Assembly (NCBI GenBank): GCA_944383885.1
Contig: CALWRF010000001.1
Span: 39,643-103,642 of the forward strand
Source: an uncultured Clostridia bacterium
GTDB lineage: Bacteria; Bacillota; Clostridia; Lachnospirales; Anaerotignaceae
Length of the DNA stretch: 64,000 nt
Reading direction: 5' to 3'
Below are positions 36,755 through 45,331 of the stretch, piece after piece. A program made the translations under genes and the position numbers. Numbering within the stretch: the first letter of the stretch is position 1; every line of letters begins with the position of its first letter. Below the pieces are notes generated by a model, which saw only the letters and a program-made list of their open reading frames with translations, made no database searches and was not told where the DNA came from.

Positions 36755-37144
36755 ATGCAGCAAAAAGATATATTAGAAGAAATAGCAGATAAACTTGAAA
36801 AAAAGTATACCGGCTTTGTTGAGATATATCGTTTAACTAAGGAACTGGATGATTTGCTGAAAAACAATGACAAAGACAGTGTTAATATGGTTATGAAAAT
36901 GCGTGGGGAGGAAATGGATAAAATAGACACTCTTGACGAAGATATAAACAAAGCCTGTGAATTATTAGACGCAAAATACAGAAAATATATAAACAAACAC
37001 AACGATTTTAATTCTTTTCCAGAAGATTTGGAGCGTATAATAAGCATAAAAAAAAGAAACAACAGGATACTTGAAAAGACTATGGAAATTGACAAAAAAA
37101 TAAGTGTCCGTTTAGCTGGGAGGAAATCGTTTTACAATGTTTAA
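36755..37144 (+). CDS. FliT-position helical protein
   Basis: 129-residue, all-helical, highly charged protein (LEKKYTGFVEIYRLTKELDD, then MRGEEMDKIDTLDEDINKAC and IKKRNNRILEKTMEIDKKIS). I cannot recognise a family motif. The order fliD-fliS-this gene and the size are those of FliT, the FliD export chaperone, and helical FliT/FlgN-type chaperones diverge strongly. FliT-like by position only. Confidence 0.55.
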   Translation: MQQKDILEEIADKLEKKYTGFVEIYRLTKELDDLLKNNDKDSVNMVMKMRGEEMDKIDTLDEDINKACELLDAKYRKYINKHNDFNSFPEDLERIISIKKRNNRILEKTMEIDKKISVRLAGRKSFYNV

Positions 37145-37145
37145 T

Positions 37146-37838
37146 TTAATAAGTCGATACTGACCACATTGGACCGCCGCTGCCGCAGCCGTATTTGGCT
37201 TCGTTAATTATTATGTCTGCGTCCCACTGCATTTGTGTATTTTCATAACTGGCAGGATCGGCAATAAGCAGTTTACCATCTAAGGTAACACCGCGAAGTA
37301 TTAAGAAATGGCCGTTTTCCGTAAAATGGCCATTTCCCATTAATACAACTATTAAATTACCTGTTAAAATAAGGCTTTTAATATTTTCAGCCGTATAGTC
37401 GGTTACAGAAAGGACATTAAGTCCCCACAAAGCAGCGCCTTCTGGTATAATTGAATGGTAGGAGCCGCTGTTTTCGCAGAAAAATCCGTTATCATACGCC
37501 CATTTAGCCATTTGGTCGGGGGTTAACTTTTCTTCCGTAAGGCTTGAAACAAGCATAGCCAATGCTGTAGGACCGCAGCCGTAAACAGATATGGTATCAT
37601 TGCCGCCGTAAATTTTATCAGCCCATTTAGGGTCTTTTTGATTGTAGTATACTACATTTGCAGAAGTACCTTCAAGCAAAGTGACGCCGGGATTTTCGTT
37701 GGAGTCATTTTTAATATCATTGATATCAGATACAGCTATATTGGTTTTGAGGTCTGAATTTGAAAGCTCAAGTGGGTTAAATAATGTTTTATATGAAATA
37801 ATGAGTATGAATACCAGTAATCTGAGACAATGCTTCAT
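37146..37838 (-). CDS. Secreted C39-like cysteine peptidase domain protein
   Basis: 230 residues. An N-terminal hydrophobic segment (LRLLVFILIISYKTLF) acts as signal or anchor. The catalytic domain of Peptidase_C39-like type follows: YYNQKDPKWADKIYGG, active-site Cys in YGCGPTALAMLVSSL, His in GHFLILRGVTLDG, and LIADPASY. An extracellular papain-like peptidase or amidase is expected; the substrate is unknown. It is the only leftward gene between fliS/fliT-like and ftsE-like, ending 1 bp beyond the stop of the former, with no visible terminator between them. Confidence 0.8.
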   Translation of the reverse strand: MKHCLRLLVFILIISYKTLFNPLELSNSDLKTNIAVSDINDIKNDSNENPGVTLLEGTSANVVYYNQKDPKWADKIYGGNDTISVYGCGPTALAMLVSSLTEEKLTPDQMAKWAYDNGFFCENSGSYHSIIPEGAALWGLNVLSVTDYTAENIKSLILTGNLIVVLMGNGHFTENGHFLILRGVTLDGKLLIADPASYENTQMQWDADIIINEAKYGCGSGGPMWSVSTY

Positions 37839-37923
37839 ATTTTCCCCTCCGCCAGTAATTATACCACAGCCAAGAATAATTGTGTACTTTATTGTAATTT
37901 ATAAATAGAAAGGGATTATGGTT

Positions 37924-38616
37924 ATGTATTCAGTAACACTTGAGCGTGTAAGCCAAGTATATCCAAACGGAGTTAAAGGTCTCAGCAACATAAACCTTCA
38001 TATAAAATCAGGGGATTTTGTATTCTTGCTGGGAGAAAACGGCTCAGGGAAAAGCACTCTGCTTTCTCTTTTAACTAAAGAGCTTAACCCGTCTGAAGGC
38101 AGAATATGTTTTGGCAAGCAGGATATAACCAATATGAAAAGAAAAGATATACCTTTTTACAGAAGAAAATTAGGCATTATAAAACAAGATGGAATGCTTC
38201 TTAATGAAAGAACCGTATACGAAAATATTAAGCTTGCAATGATTGCTACAGGCAGAGGCGGCTCTAACATGAAAGAAAAGGCTCTTTCATCCCTCGGAAT
38301 GGTAGGTATGCGCAATAAAGCAGACGCATATCCAGATGAGCTTTCAGGCGGTGAAAAATCACGGGTAGCTTTGGCAAGGGCTGTAATTAATAATCCATGC
38401 GTACTTATTGCAGACGAGCCTACAGCAGGGCTTGACAATGATGCTTCATGGGATATTATGAACCTGCTTGATGAAATAAACAGGCATAAGGTTACTATTA
38501 TAATGGCAACTCATGAAAAAAACCTTGTTAATATTATGAAAAAAAGAGTTGTTACTCTCTATAACGGACGCATAATAGGCGATGTAAAGCATGGTAAATA
38601 CGGGGATTTAATTTAG
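37924..38616 (+). CDS. ftsE: FtsE-like ABC ATPase without FtsX
   Basis: 230 residues. YPNGVKGLSNINLHIKSGDF, Walker A GENGSGKST, FtsE-type IPFYRRKLGIIKQDG Q-loop region, LSGGEKSRVALARA, Walker B CVLIADEPTAG and MATHEKNLVNIMKKR. FtsE normally pairs with the membrane protein FtsX to activate cell-wall hydrolases, but no ftsX follows; flgM does. The Q-loop reads KQDGMLL where canonical FtsE has FQDF. ATG at 37924 has the better spacing (9 nt from AAAGGG); ATG at 37918 is in frame too. Confidence 0.82.
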   Translation: MYSVTLERVSQVYPNGVKGLSNINLHIKSGDFVFLLGENGSGKSTLLSLLTKELNPSEGRICFGKQDITNMKRKDIPFYRRKLGIIKQDGMLLNERTVYENIKLAMIATGRGGSNMKEKALSSLGMVGMRNKADAYPDELSGGEKSRVALARAVINNPCVLIADEPTAGLDNDASWDIMNLLDEINRHKVTIIMATHEKNLVNIMKKRVVTLYNGRIIGDVKHGKYGDLI

Positions 38617-38660
38617 GGTTGTTTTTTTGTGAAAAATACAGTTAATTTAATGTTAAGATG

Positions 38661-38687
38661 TTATCTTTCATATCAAATTGACGATAT
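38661..38687 (+). promoter_or_regulatory. Sigma-28-type promoter of the flgM-csrA operon
   Basis: TTAT at 38661-38664, 15-bp spacer, GACGATAT at 38680-38687, 38 bp before the flgM ATG. Box-for-box identical to the cheV promoter. Confidence 0.8.
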
Positions 38688-38724
38688 ACATTATAAAGAT
38701 TAGATGGCAATGGGAGATGATGGC

Positions 38725-39018
38725 ATGAAGATAGTACCTGATTCAAGTTCGGTTTACTACAATAATCCTAATAAAAACATCAGCCGCCGCGGCGGTGTTT
38801 CAGACGGTTTTTCAAATGTAAAAAGCTTTGATGAAGTGTCTATCCATAAAAGCAGTGCGCTTCCCGAAGCTAAATTTGTTGATGAATTAAAAAACAGAAT
38901 TATGAATGATATAAAATCATCTCATTCCGAAAAAGAGCTTGAAGAATTAAAATTACAAATTGAAGATGGAAGCTATCAGATAGGAATTGACGAGATTATA
39001 CGCAAAATTCTTTTGTAG
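38725..39018 (+). CDS. flgM: Anti-sigma-28 factor FlgM
   Basis: 97 residues; holds FliA inactive until it is exported through the finished hook. The disordered N-terminal half (MKIVPDSSSVYYNNPN) and C-terminal FliA-binding helices (EELKLQIEDGSYQIGIDEII) fit FlgM. I start at 38725, 8 nt after GGGAG; an in-frame ATG at 38704 lies before that ribosome site. A sigma-28 promoter upstream makes this a feedback loop. Confidence 0.88.
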   Translation: MKIVPDSSSVYYNNPNKNISRRGGVSDGFSNVKSFDEVSIHKSSALPEAKFVDELKNRIMNDIKSSHSEKELEELKLQIEDGSYQIGIDEIIRKILL

Positions 39019-39048
39019 CTTAGGCGCGGTTTTATGGGAGTTGACAAA

Positions 39049-39513
39049 ATGGAAGAGTTAATGAAAGTATTTTCTGAAACTATTCAGTTTATTGATGAGA
39101 TTACTGAAGTTGAGAATAAAAAATTTCAGGCGGCTTTAAAAAATAACATTGCAGCGGTTGATGAGTGCATGAAAAAAGAACAGGTTCTTTTGCTCAAACT
39201 CCGCGGCATTGATAAAAAACGTGAAGCGGCTCAGAAAGCATTGGGCTATGAGAACATGACTTTCAGGCAGATAATAGAAAAAGCGCCGGAAAGCGATAAG
39301 AAAAAGCTGACTGAAATTTTTTATTCTATTGAGCAGAAACTGAAAAAATATAAAGAAAGCTTTTCCAATGCACATAATGCCATTGAGCTTAATTTGCATA
39401 GGATTAATAAAAAATTGGAGTCTTTGAATGCCGCAGATAAGTTTAACAGGACATACAAAGAAGACGGAGAAGTAGTAATGGCACAAAGAAGTTTTACAAG
39501 CAGACGGGTTTAA
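39049..39513 (+). CDS. flgN: Hook-filament junction chaperone FlgN
   Basis: 154 residues, helical, with the FlgN-type pattern MEELMKVFSETIQFIDEITE, then KKEQVLLLKLRGIDKKREAA and FRQIIEKAPESDKKKLTEIF. Export chaperone for FlgK and FlgL, whose genes follow. ATG at 39049, 8 nt after GGGAG; the earlier in-frame ATG at 39034 overlaps that ribosome site. Confidence 0.85.
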   Translation: MEELMKVFSETIQFIDEITEVENKKFQAALKNNIAAVDECMKKEQVLLLKLRGIDKKREAAQKALGYENMTFRQIIEKAPESDKKKLTEIFYSIEQKLKKYKESFSNAHNAIELNLHRINKKLESLNAADKFNRTYKEDGEVVMAQRSFTSRRV

Positions 39514-39545
39514 AGGCAGTTTTTGGCAATTAGGGAGGTTTTTTG

Positions 39546-41612
39546 GTGATTAATTCAACTTTTGGCAGCTTTATGACTGCAAGGCTTGGTATGAGCGCAA
39601 GTCAAAAAGCTCTTAGCGTAGTAGGACAAAATATAGCCAATATAAGCACTCCTGGATATACTCGTCAGAGGTTAGACCAGGTAAGCCTTAATGTTGGCGG
39701 AGGAAGCAATAAATATTCTTCAAAGTATTTAACAAATATCGGAAACGGTGTTTTTGTAACAGGTGTTTCACAGCTTAGAGACCCGTTTTTGGACAGAAGG
39801 TTCCGTACAGAAATGGCTCAGGTTGGAGAGTATGACATTTGGTCTTCGGGTTTGGGCGAAATAGCCGAGATACTTGATGAAACAAGCATGAAAGAAACTG
39901 GAGGCGGAATTAATAATCAGTTAGGCGATATTATTACTAAACTGAATAATCTTGCCGAAAATGTAGGCAGTAAAGAATTTGACAACATGGTTAAATCTTC
40001 CGCTGATGTTTTGGTTAAGCTTTTTAATTCTTATGCAAAACAGCTTGAAACAATAAAGCAAAACCAGGAAACAGACCTTACTGATGTTGATGTGCCGGCA
40101 GTTAACAATATTTTGAAAAGCATACAGGAACTTAATGTATCAATTAAAAACAGCCAGATACACGGCGATGACGCTCTTGAGCTTCAGGACCAGAGAAATT
40201 CATTAATTGATGAGCTTGCAACTTATGTAAACATTGAGGTTCAATATAAACCGGTACAGGTTTCAGACTCTACTGTTGTAGATGAGCTTACAATACGTCT
40301 TGTAGGTGATAATGAAAAAATAGACCTTATAAATGACGAACAGGCACGTCAGCTTACAGCTGAAAAAGACGATGCCACAGGTCAGTGGAATATAAGCCTT
40401 ACTGAACTTACGCCGGAAAATACAGAGCTTCAAATGGCTATTGACAGTGCCCAAAAGCTTCTTGATAAAGAAACTGCTGCATCAGGCAATGCGCAAATAG
40501 ACATGAATAACGCACAAACGGCTTTAAATAATCTTCAGCAGCTCTTATCTGACGCTAACCAAAAAGTAAGCGATGCGGCTTTATCCGTAACTAACGCCCA
40601 AGGCAGTGTTGCAGCTGCTCAGGAAGCTTATGACAAAGCTAAAGAAGACGCTGCTGCTGACCCTTCAAATACTGATTTGGCAGATGCTGTTACACAGGCT
40701 AAAGATAACCTTAACGCTATGAAGGACGCTTTAAAAGCGGCGCAGAAAGCGCAAAGGGAGGCTGAGTCTGAACAAAAAAGCCTTCAGTCACAGACTGATA
40801 AAGCGCAGCAGACATTTGATAAAGCCGAAAATAAGTATAATGAACTGGTTGCTAATGAAGCTGAAAGAATAGATGCCGCACAGAAAAATCTTGACAGCAA
40901 AATAAAAGAAAAAGCCGATGCTGAGGCTGCTGGAGCTGCAAGGAATAATATTAACGATGAAATTACTACAGGTTCATTAAAAGGCTCACTTGATTTACTT
41001 AATAATAATGGTGAATTTGATGACCCTGCTACATCAAAGGGTATAGGTTATTACCAAAAGGCGCTGGATTTGCTGGCTAATAAATTTGCACAATCTTTTA
41101 ATGATGCCAACAATACAGCCGGAATTACCGACCATGATTTATTTGCAACAAATGACAACACAGCAGAAATAACAGCTAAAAATATTAAAATTGCTGACGG
41201 CTGGGCAAACAATGAATACGGTATTACGGCATCTAAAAACCCTGACGCGCCGCTTGGAGCTAATGACAATATTTCTCACATGATTACTATGATGAAAGAA
41301 TCTATGACGTATTCAACAGGCGGAGCAAACGACGTTCATATATTTGAAGGAAGTTTTCAGGAATATTTTGTAAACATGGGTACTCAGCTTGGTCTTGATA
41401 TTAATTCCAGCACTGAAATATTAAATAACCATGTTTCTTTAGCCTCAAACATTAACGACAACAGAGATAATGTTTCTGGCGTTTCTCTTGATGAAGAAGG
41501 TATGAATATGATTCAGTATTCACAGGCGTATAATGCTTCCGCAAGGTTTATGACTGTTCTTGACGAGGCTCTTGATACTTTAATAAATAATATGGGAGTA
41601 GTTGGACGCTAA
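39546..41612 (+). CDS. flgK: Hook-filament junction protein FlgK with coiled-coil insertion
   Basis: First junction protein (HAP1), 688 residues. N-terminal FGSFMTARLGMSASQKALSV with NIANISTPGYTRQRLDQVSL; C-terminal NVSGVSLDEEGMNMIQYSQA then YNASARFMTVLDEALDTLIN. Residues about 298-465 are an Ala/Gln/Lys/Asp-rich coiled coil that is not part of ordinary FlgK. GTG at 39546 is 7 nt behind AGGGAGG; an in-frame TTG at 39543 is closer. Confidence 0.93.
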   Translation: MINSTFGSFMTARLGMSASQKALSVVGQNIANISTPGYTRQRLDQVSLNVGGGSNKYSSKYLTNIGNGVFVTGVSQLRDPFLDRRFRTEMAQVGEYDIWSSGLGEIAEILDETSMKETGGGINNQLGDIITKLNNLAENVGSKEFDNMVKSSADVLVKLFNSYAKQLETIKQNQETDLTDVDVPAVNNILKSIQELNVSIKNSQIHGDDALELQDQRNSLIDELATYVNIEVQYKPVQVSDSTVVDELTIRLVGDNEKIDLINDEQARQLTAEKDDATGQWNISLTELTPENTELQMAIDSAQKLLDKETAASGNAQIDMNNAQTALNNLQQLLSDANQKVSDAALSVTNAQGSVAAAQEAYDKAKEDAAADPSNTDLADAVTQAKDNLNAMKDALKAAQKAQREAESEQKSLQSQTDKAQQTFDKAENKYNELVANEAERIDAAQKNLDSKIKEKADAEAAGAARNNINDEITTGSLKGSLDLLNNNGEFDDPATSKGIGYYQKALDLLANKFAQSFNDANNTAGITDHDLFATNDNTAEITAKNIKIADGWANNEYGITASKNPDAPLGANDNISHMITMMKESMTYSTGGANDVHIFEGSFQEYFVNMGTQLGLDINSSTEILNNHVSLASNINDNRDNVSGVSLDEEGMNMIQYSQAYNASARFMTVLDEALDTLINNMGVVGR

Positions 41613-41635
41613 AAGATAGAAATGAGGTAATTTTA

Positions 41636-42637
41636 ATGCGTATAAGCACAAGGTCAATTCTTAATGGATACAGCAGAAATTTGAATAAAACTACATTAAA
41701 TCTTAATTCTTCCAGAACAAGGGTGCTTACAAAACAAAATTTTACATCAATAGCAGAAGACCCTTCAGCTGCTACACGCTCTTTTAAGCTGTGGAGAGAG
41801 TACAACGAAAATGCGAACTACGTTAATAATGTCCAGTCTACAATAAAGCTTTACGACAGTATATCGGCAAGTACGCTTCAGGTAAGCCAGGTTTTATCAA
41901 ATGATGTTAGCGAAGACGCGCTTAAAGCCTTAAACGGGGCTACAAGCTATGAGGGACGTCAGACTTACGCAAAAACATTAAGGGGCATGCAGGAAACTAT
42001 TATATTAAGCATGAACGGAACTTACGGCGACAGATTTTTATTCGGCGGCGCATCAACAAAAGAAGTGCCTTTTGACCTTACAGATGACGGCAAGCTTGAG
42101 TACCGCGGAATAGATGTTAATTCAGATAATCCTGATGATATTAAAAAGCTTGAAGAATACATAAGCGAAACATTGTATATTGATATTGGTTTCGGTATGC
42201 AGGAAGCAAACGGCACACTTCAGGACGACAGCGCTTTTAACACGGCTGTAAGCGGACTTAAAATGCTGGGGTATGGAAACACAGATGACGGCATAAGCAA
42301 AAATGTAGTTACACTTTTGGGGCAGATGGCAGATGAGCTGGAAAAAGAACCGCTTGACGAAGAAAGATATTCAGCTTTATTAAACCAATTTACTGAATGT
42401 AAAAATAATGTAGCTGATTTTGCGGCTGAGCTTGGTACTCAGTGTGAATTTTTGGAAAACACGGAAAGCAAGCTTTTAAGCAATCAGGATTCATTAAATG
42501 AACAGATAGTTTCTATTGACCAGGTTGATATGGCTGCCGCCATTACTGATTATATATGGCAGCAGTATGCGTATAATGCGGCTTTAAAAGTTGGAAACAG
42601 CATTTTATCACAGTCATTTATTGATTTTATGAATTAA
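41636..42637 (+). CDS. flgL: Hook-filament junction protein FlgL
   Basis: Second junction protein (HAP3), 333 residues. N-terminal MRISTRSILNGYSRNLNKTT, then FTSIAEDPSAATRSFKLWRE (flagellin-like); GDRFLFGGASTKEVPFDL; C-terminal VDMAAAITDYIWQQYAYNAA. Follows flgK after 23 bp. Confidence 0.94.
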   Translation: MRISTRSILNGYSRNLNKTTLNLNSSRTRVLTKQNFTSIAEDPSAATRSFKLWREYNENANYVNNVQSTIKLYDSISASTLQVSQVLSNDVSEDALKALNGATSYEGRQTYAKTLRGMQETIILSMNGTYGDRFLFGGASTKEVPFDLTDDGKLEYRGIDVNSDNPDDIKKLEEYISETLYIDIGFGMQEANGTLQDDSAFNTAVSGLKMLGYGNTDDGISKNVVTLLGQMADELEKEPLDEERYSALLNQFTECKNNVADFAAELGTQCEFLENTESKLLSNQDSLNEQIVSIDQVDMAAAITDYIWQQYAYNAALKVGNSILSQSFIDFMN

Positions 42638-42677
42638 TAAATAAAATAAAAATTTATACTTATTAGGGGGTGATATT

Positions 42678-43292
42678 ATGGAACCTTTGTTAAAAATAAC
42701 TAATGTACCTATTGCGTTTGAGATGAAGATTAATAAGGCGCATCTTGAATATAAAAATGGTACGGCTGACTTGGAAATAAGCCGTGATAAAGGCAAAATG
42801 AAAATAAGCAGCAGCCCTATACGTGTTAATATTGATACGTTTGAGGCACGAGATTCCATATCTCCGGCATCTGTTTCAAGCAGCATAAAGCGCTATGCTC
42901 AAATGGGTAAGAATGCTGCTTATGAAGCAATGGGTTCCGTTATGCAGGAGGGCAAGCTTTTGCTCAGGGCAAAAATCGGCGAAGACGCCATTGGTCAGAT
43001 TATTCAGTCCAAAACGGACAAATATTTTGTACCGCCTGATATTGGTATTGATTTTATACCGCATACCAAGGCTGATTTAAGCTGGTCGCAGCCAGATGTT
43101 ACAATTGAGTATCAAATGGATAAATTAAACTTCGACTGGCGTATTTTTAAAGGGGATTTTGAGTTTGTGCCTGGGGATATTGAGATGAATATTACACAGT
43201 ATCCTGATGTTATTATTGAGTATATGGGCGGACCTATTTATGTTCCGCCAAGCGCAGACCCTGAAAATCAAAATATTGATGTAAAGGCTTAA
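42678..43292 (+). CDS. YviE/DUF6470-family flagellar-locus protein
   Basis: 204 residues, soluble, no signal peptide. LLKITNVPIAFEMKINKAHL near the start, SSSIKRYAQMGKNAAYEAMG in the middle, and Trp/Pro-rich C-terminal half (FDWRIFKGDFEFVPGDIEMN). Size and the place between flgL and fliW match Bacillus subtilis YviE, whose function is unknown. AGGGGGTG precedes the ATG. Confidence 0.8.
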   Translation: MEPLLKITNVPIAFEMKINKAHLEYKNGTADLEISRDKGKMKISSSPIRVNIDTFEARDSISPASVSSSIKRYAQMGKNAAYEAMGSVMQEGKLLLRAKIGEDAIGQIIQSKTDKYFVPPDIGIDFIPHTKADLSWSQPDVTIEYQMDKLNFDWRIFKGDFEFVPGDIEMNITQYPDVIIEYMGGPIYVPPSADPENQNIDVKA

Positions 43293-43312
43293 AATTTACG
43301 GAGTGAATTATT

Positions 43313-43753
43313 ATGGAGAGAATGACAAAGTATTTTGGTGAGCTTTCGTTTAAGGACGATGAAGTTTTGGATTTTAAAAACGGTTTATTTGGTTTTGAAA
43401 AATACAGGTATTTCAGTCTTATAAGGTTTGATAATGACAATGGAAATATTCTTTGCCTTCAAAGCCTTGAAGAGAGTGAGCTGGCTTTTCCGGTTATAAA
43501 CCCGTTTTCATTTCTCTCTGATTATGCACCAAAGCTTAACAATGAAACCCTTGAAATGCTGAAGCTTAACGACGAAAAAGAAGCGCTGTTTTATAATATA
43601 TGTGTGTTAAGACCTGTATTAAAAAACAGCACTGTTAATTTAAGATGCCCTATAGTAATTAACCCGGAAACAAGGGATGCTTATCAGGTAATATTGGACA
43701 ATACACAGTACTCTTTTAAATTTCAGTTTGGAAGCATGATTAAGGAGGGCTGA
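43313..43753 (+). CDS. fliW: Flagellar assembly factor FliW
   Basis: 146 residues. LSFKDDEVLDFKNGLFGFEK, then YFSLIRFDNDNGNILCLQSL and NLRCPIVINPETRDAYQVIL are family-typical. FliW binds either flagellin or CsrA; when flagellin is exported, free FliW removes CsrA from the flagellin mRNA. The adjacent csrA and the CsrA sites at 57189-57229 complete that circuit. Confidence 0.95.
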   Translation: MERMTKYFGELSFKDDEVLDFKNGLFGFEKYRYFSLIRFDNDNGNILCLQSLEESELAFPVINPFSFLSDYAPKLNNETLEMLKLNDEKEALFYNICVLRPVLKNSTVNLRCPIVINPETRDAYQVILDNTQYSFKFQFGSMIKEG

Positions 43754-43757
43754 GTAT

Positions 43758-43994
43758 ATGCTTATATTACAAAGAAAAGAAGGGGAGTCTATTAAAATAG
43801 GCGACAGCATTGAAGTGCGTATTGTTGAGGCTGGCAATGGTATTGTTAAAATAGCTATTGACGCGCCAAAAGACATAAGCATTATAAGAAGCGAACTTTT
43901 AACTGCTGCTAATGTCAACAAGGAGTCCGCCGAACAGCATTCGGATTTAGCAATTTTAAAAAAGTTTGCTGAAAGCAGCATTAAAAAGAAATAG
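43758..43994 (+). CDS. csrA: Carbon storage/flagellin translation regulator CsrA
   Basis: 78-residue RNA-binding dimer. MLILQRKEGESIKIGDSIEV and VKIAIDAPKDISIIRSEL keep the beta-1 and beta-5 RNA-contact residues (R6 and the Arg of IIRSE). The extended C-terminal tail, compared with 61 residues in E. coli, is typical of Bacillota. 4 bp from fliW. Confidence 0.95.
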   Translation: MLILQRKEGESIKIGDSIEVRIVEAGNGIVKIAIDAPKDISIIRSELLTAANVNKESAEQHSDLAILKKFAESSIKKK

Positions 43995-44027
43995 ACGCTG
44001 CTGTAAAAAGTATATAGAGTAATAAAA

Positions 44028-44090
44028 GTTATAAGTTATAAAAGGCTGTAATAATTTATAAAAACTTATAAAAAGTTATGAAAAGTTATG
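44028..44090 (+). repeat. Phased A-tract array behind csrA
   Basis: GTTATAAA-like units at 44028 and 44035, then TTATA/TTATG at 44056, 44066, 44076 and 44086, exactly 10 bp apart, each preceded by an A4-5 run. Lies between the csrA stop and its terminator. Same family as 56792-57020, 60109-60154 and 60496-60560. Confidence 0.6.
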
Positions 44091-44124
44091 AAAAAAGGTA
44101 TTTTCAATTGAAAATACCTTTTTT
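44091..44124. terminator. Strong bidirectional terminator, fliW-csrA end
   Basis: A near-perfect palindrome: AAAAAAGGTATTTTC at 44091-44105 with GAAAATACCTTTTTT at 44110-44124, ending in T6; A6 on the other side gives a T-run for the leftward che operon. Confidence 0.92.
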
Positions 44125-44256
44125 ATGCTGGATAATAAGTTCTAAATTTTAAATATACGGAAGCTTTGATTGAATTGACAGATACAAATAATTTATTTAT
44201 ACAGCAAAACAAATAAGCCAAAAACTTATAAAAACTATATGGAAATAAGCAGCCGT

Positions 44257-45303
44257 TTATTTAAGTTTTTCAAGTATTAAGTCAGATATATTCTCACATG
44301 CGGACTGTATGCAAACGGCTCCTATATTATACGCCACCATAGGCATTCCGTAAACAACGCAGGTTTCTTTGTTCTGCCCTATAGTATAAGCGCCTTTTTG
44401 GCGCATTTTAAGCAAGCCTGAAGCTCCATCGCGTCCCATTCCTGTAAGTATTACACCAATGGCGTTTGGACCTGCGGCATCGGCTACTGAGTTAAACAGC
44501 ACGTCTACAGACGGTTTATGTCCGCTTACCTTTTCTCCGTCTAAACAGCTTACAGTATAATGTGTGCCTACTTTAACTACTTTCATTTGCTTGTCGCCGG
44601 GAGCGATAAGTGCCTGACCGGGAAGCACCTTATCGCCGTTTTTAGCTTCTTTAACTGTAATTTTGCATATACGGTCGAGTCTTTCGGCATACATTTTAGT
44701 AAATCCGGGAGGCATGTGCTGAGTAACAACTATGCCTGGAATATTTTCTGGAAGCTGTTTTAATATGCTCAGAGTGGCTTCTGTGCCGCCGGTTGAAGCG
44801 CCTATAGCTATAATCATTGTATCAAGCTTCAGCTTTGAAGGACTGAAGTTATGGGCTAAAATATTGTGCATTGCTGTTGAAGCTGCAGTATGGTTCAAGC
44901 GTACTTTAGCATTTGAAGAAATAGTTATTTTTCTGTACAGCTCAGAAATAAAAATATTAAAATTATTGCCGGAAGTCATATCGGGTTTTCTTACAAAATC
45001 AACTGCTCCTGCCGAAAGTGCGTCAAAAACGCTTAGATTTAAAGACGAAACAAGAAGAACAGGAACAGGATATTCTTTCATAAGCTGTTTAAGGAAGTCT
45101 ATACCATTCATGCCGGGCATTTCAACATCAAGAGTAACTACATCCGGCTTAAGGGAAGGTATTTTATTTTTTGCATCATAGGCATTTATGGCATAGCCTA
45201 TAACTTCTATATTTTTAAATTTAGACAGATTGTCTATAAGAGCTTTTCTGAAAAATATGGAGTCATCTACAATAAGGACTCGTATTTTTTTTGTTTGAAG
45301 CAT
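44257..45303 (-). CDS. cheB: Chemotaxis methylesterase CheB
   Basis: 348 residues: receiver (VLIVDDSIFFRKAL, phospho-acceptor in VVTLDVEMPGMNGIDFL) plus methylesterase domain with Ser of IAIGASTGGTEA, His of VVTQHMPPGFT and Asp of ILTGMGRDGASGLL. Removes methyl groups from chemoreceptors and deamidates them. Last gene of cheA-cheW-cheR-cheB. ATG at 45303 is about 10 nt from AAGGA; in-frame GTG (45312) and TTG (45306) precede it. Confidence 0.95.
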   Translation of the reverse strand: MLQTKKIRVLIVDDSIFFRKALIDNLSKFKNIEVIGYAINAYDAKNKIPSLKPDVVTLDVEMPGMNGIDFLKQLMKEYPVPVLLVSSLNLSVFDALSAGAVDFVRKPDMTSGNNFNIFISELYRKITISSNAKVRLNHTAASTAMHNILAHNFSPSKLKLDTMIIAIGASTGGTEATLSILKQLPENIPGIVVTQHMPPGFTKMYAERLDRICKITVKEAKNGDKVLPGQALIAPGDKQMKVVKVGTHYTVSCLDGEKVSGHKPSVDVLFNSVADAAGPNAIGVILTGMGRDGASGLLKMRQKGAYTIGQNKETCVVYGMPMVAYNIGAVCIQSACENISDLILEKLK

Positions 45304-45331
45304 CAATGTCACATCCTTGAATTAAAATCAT

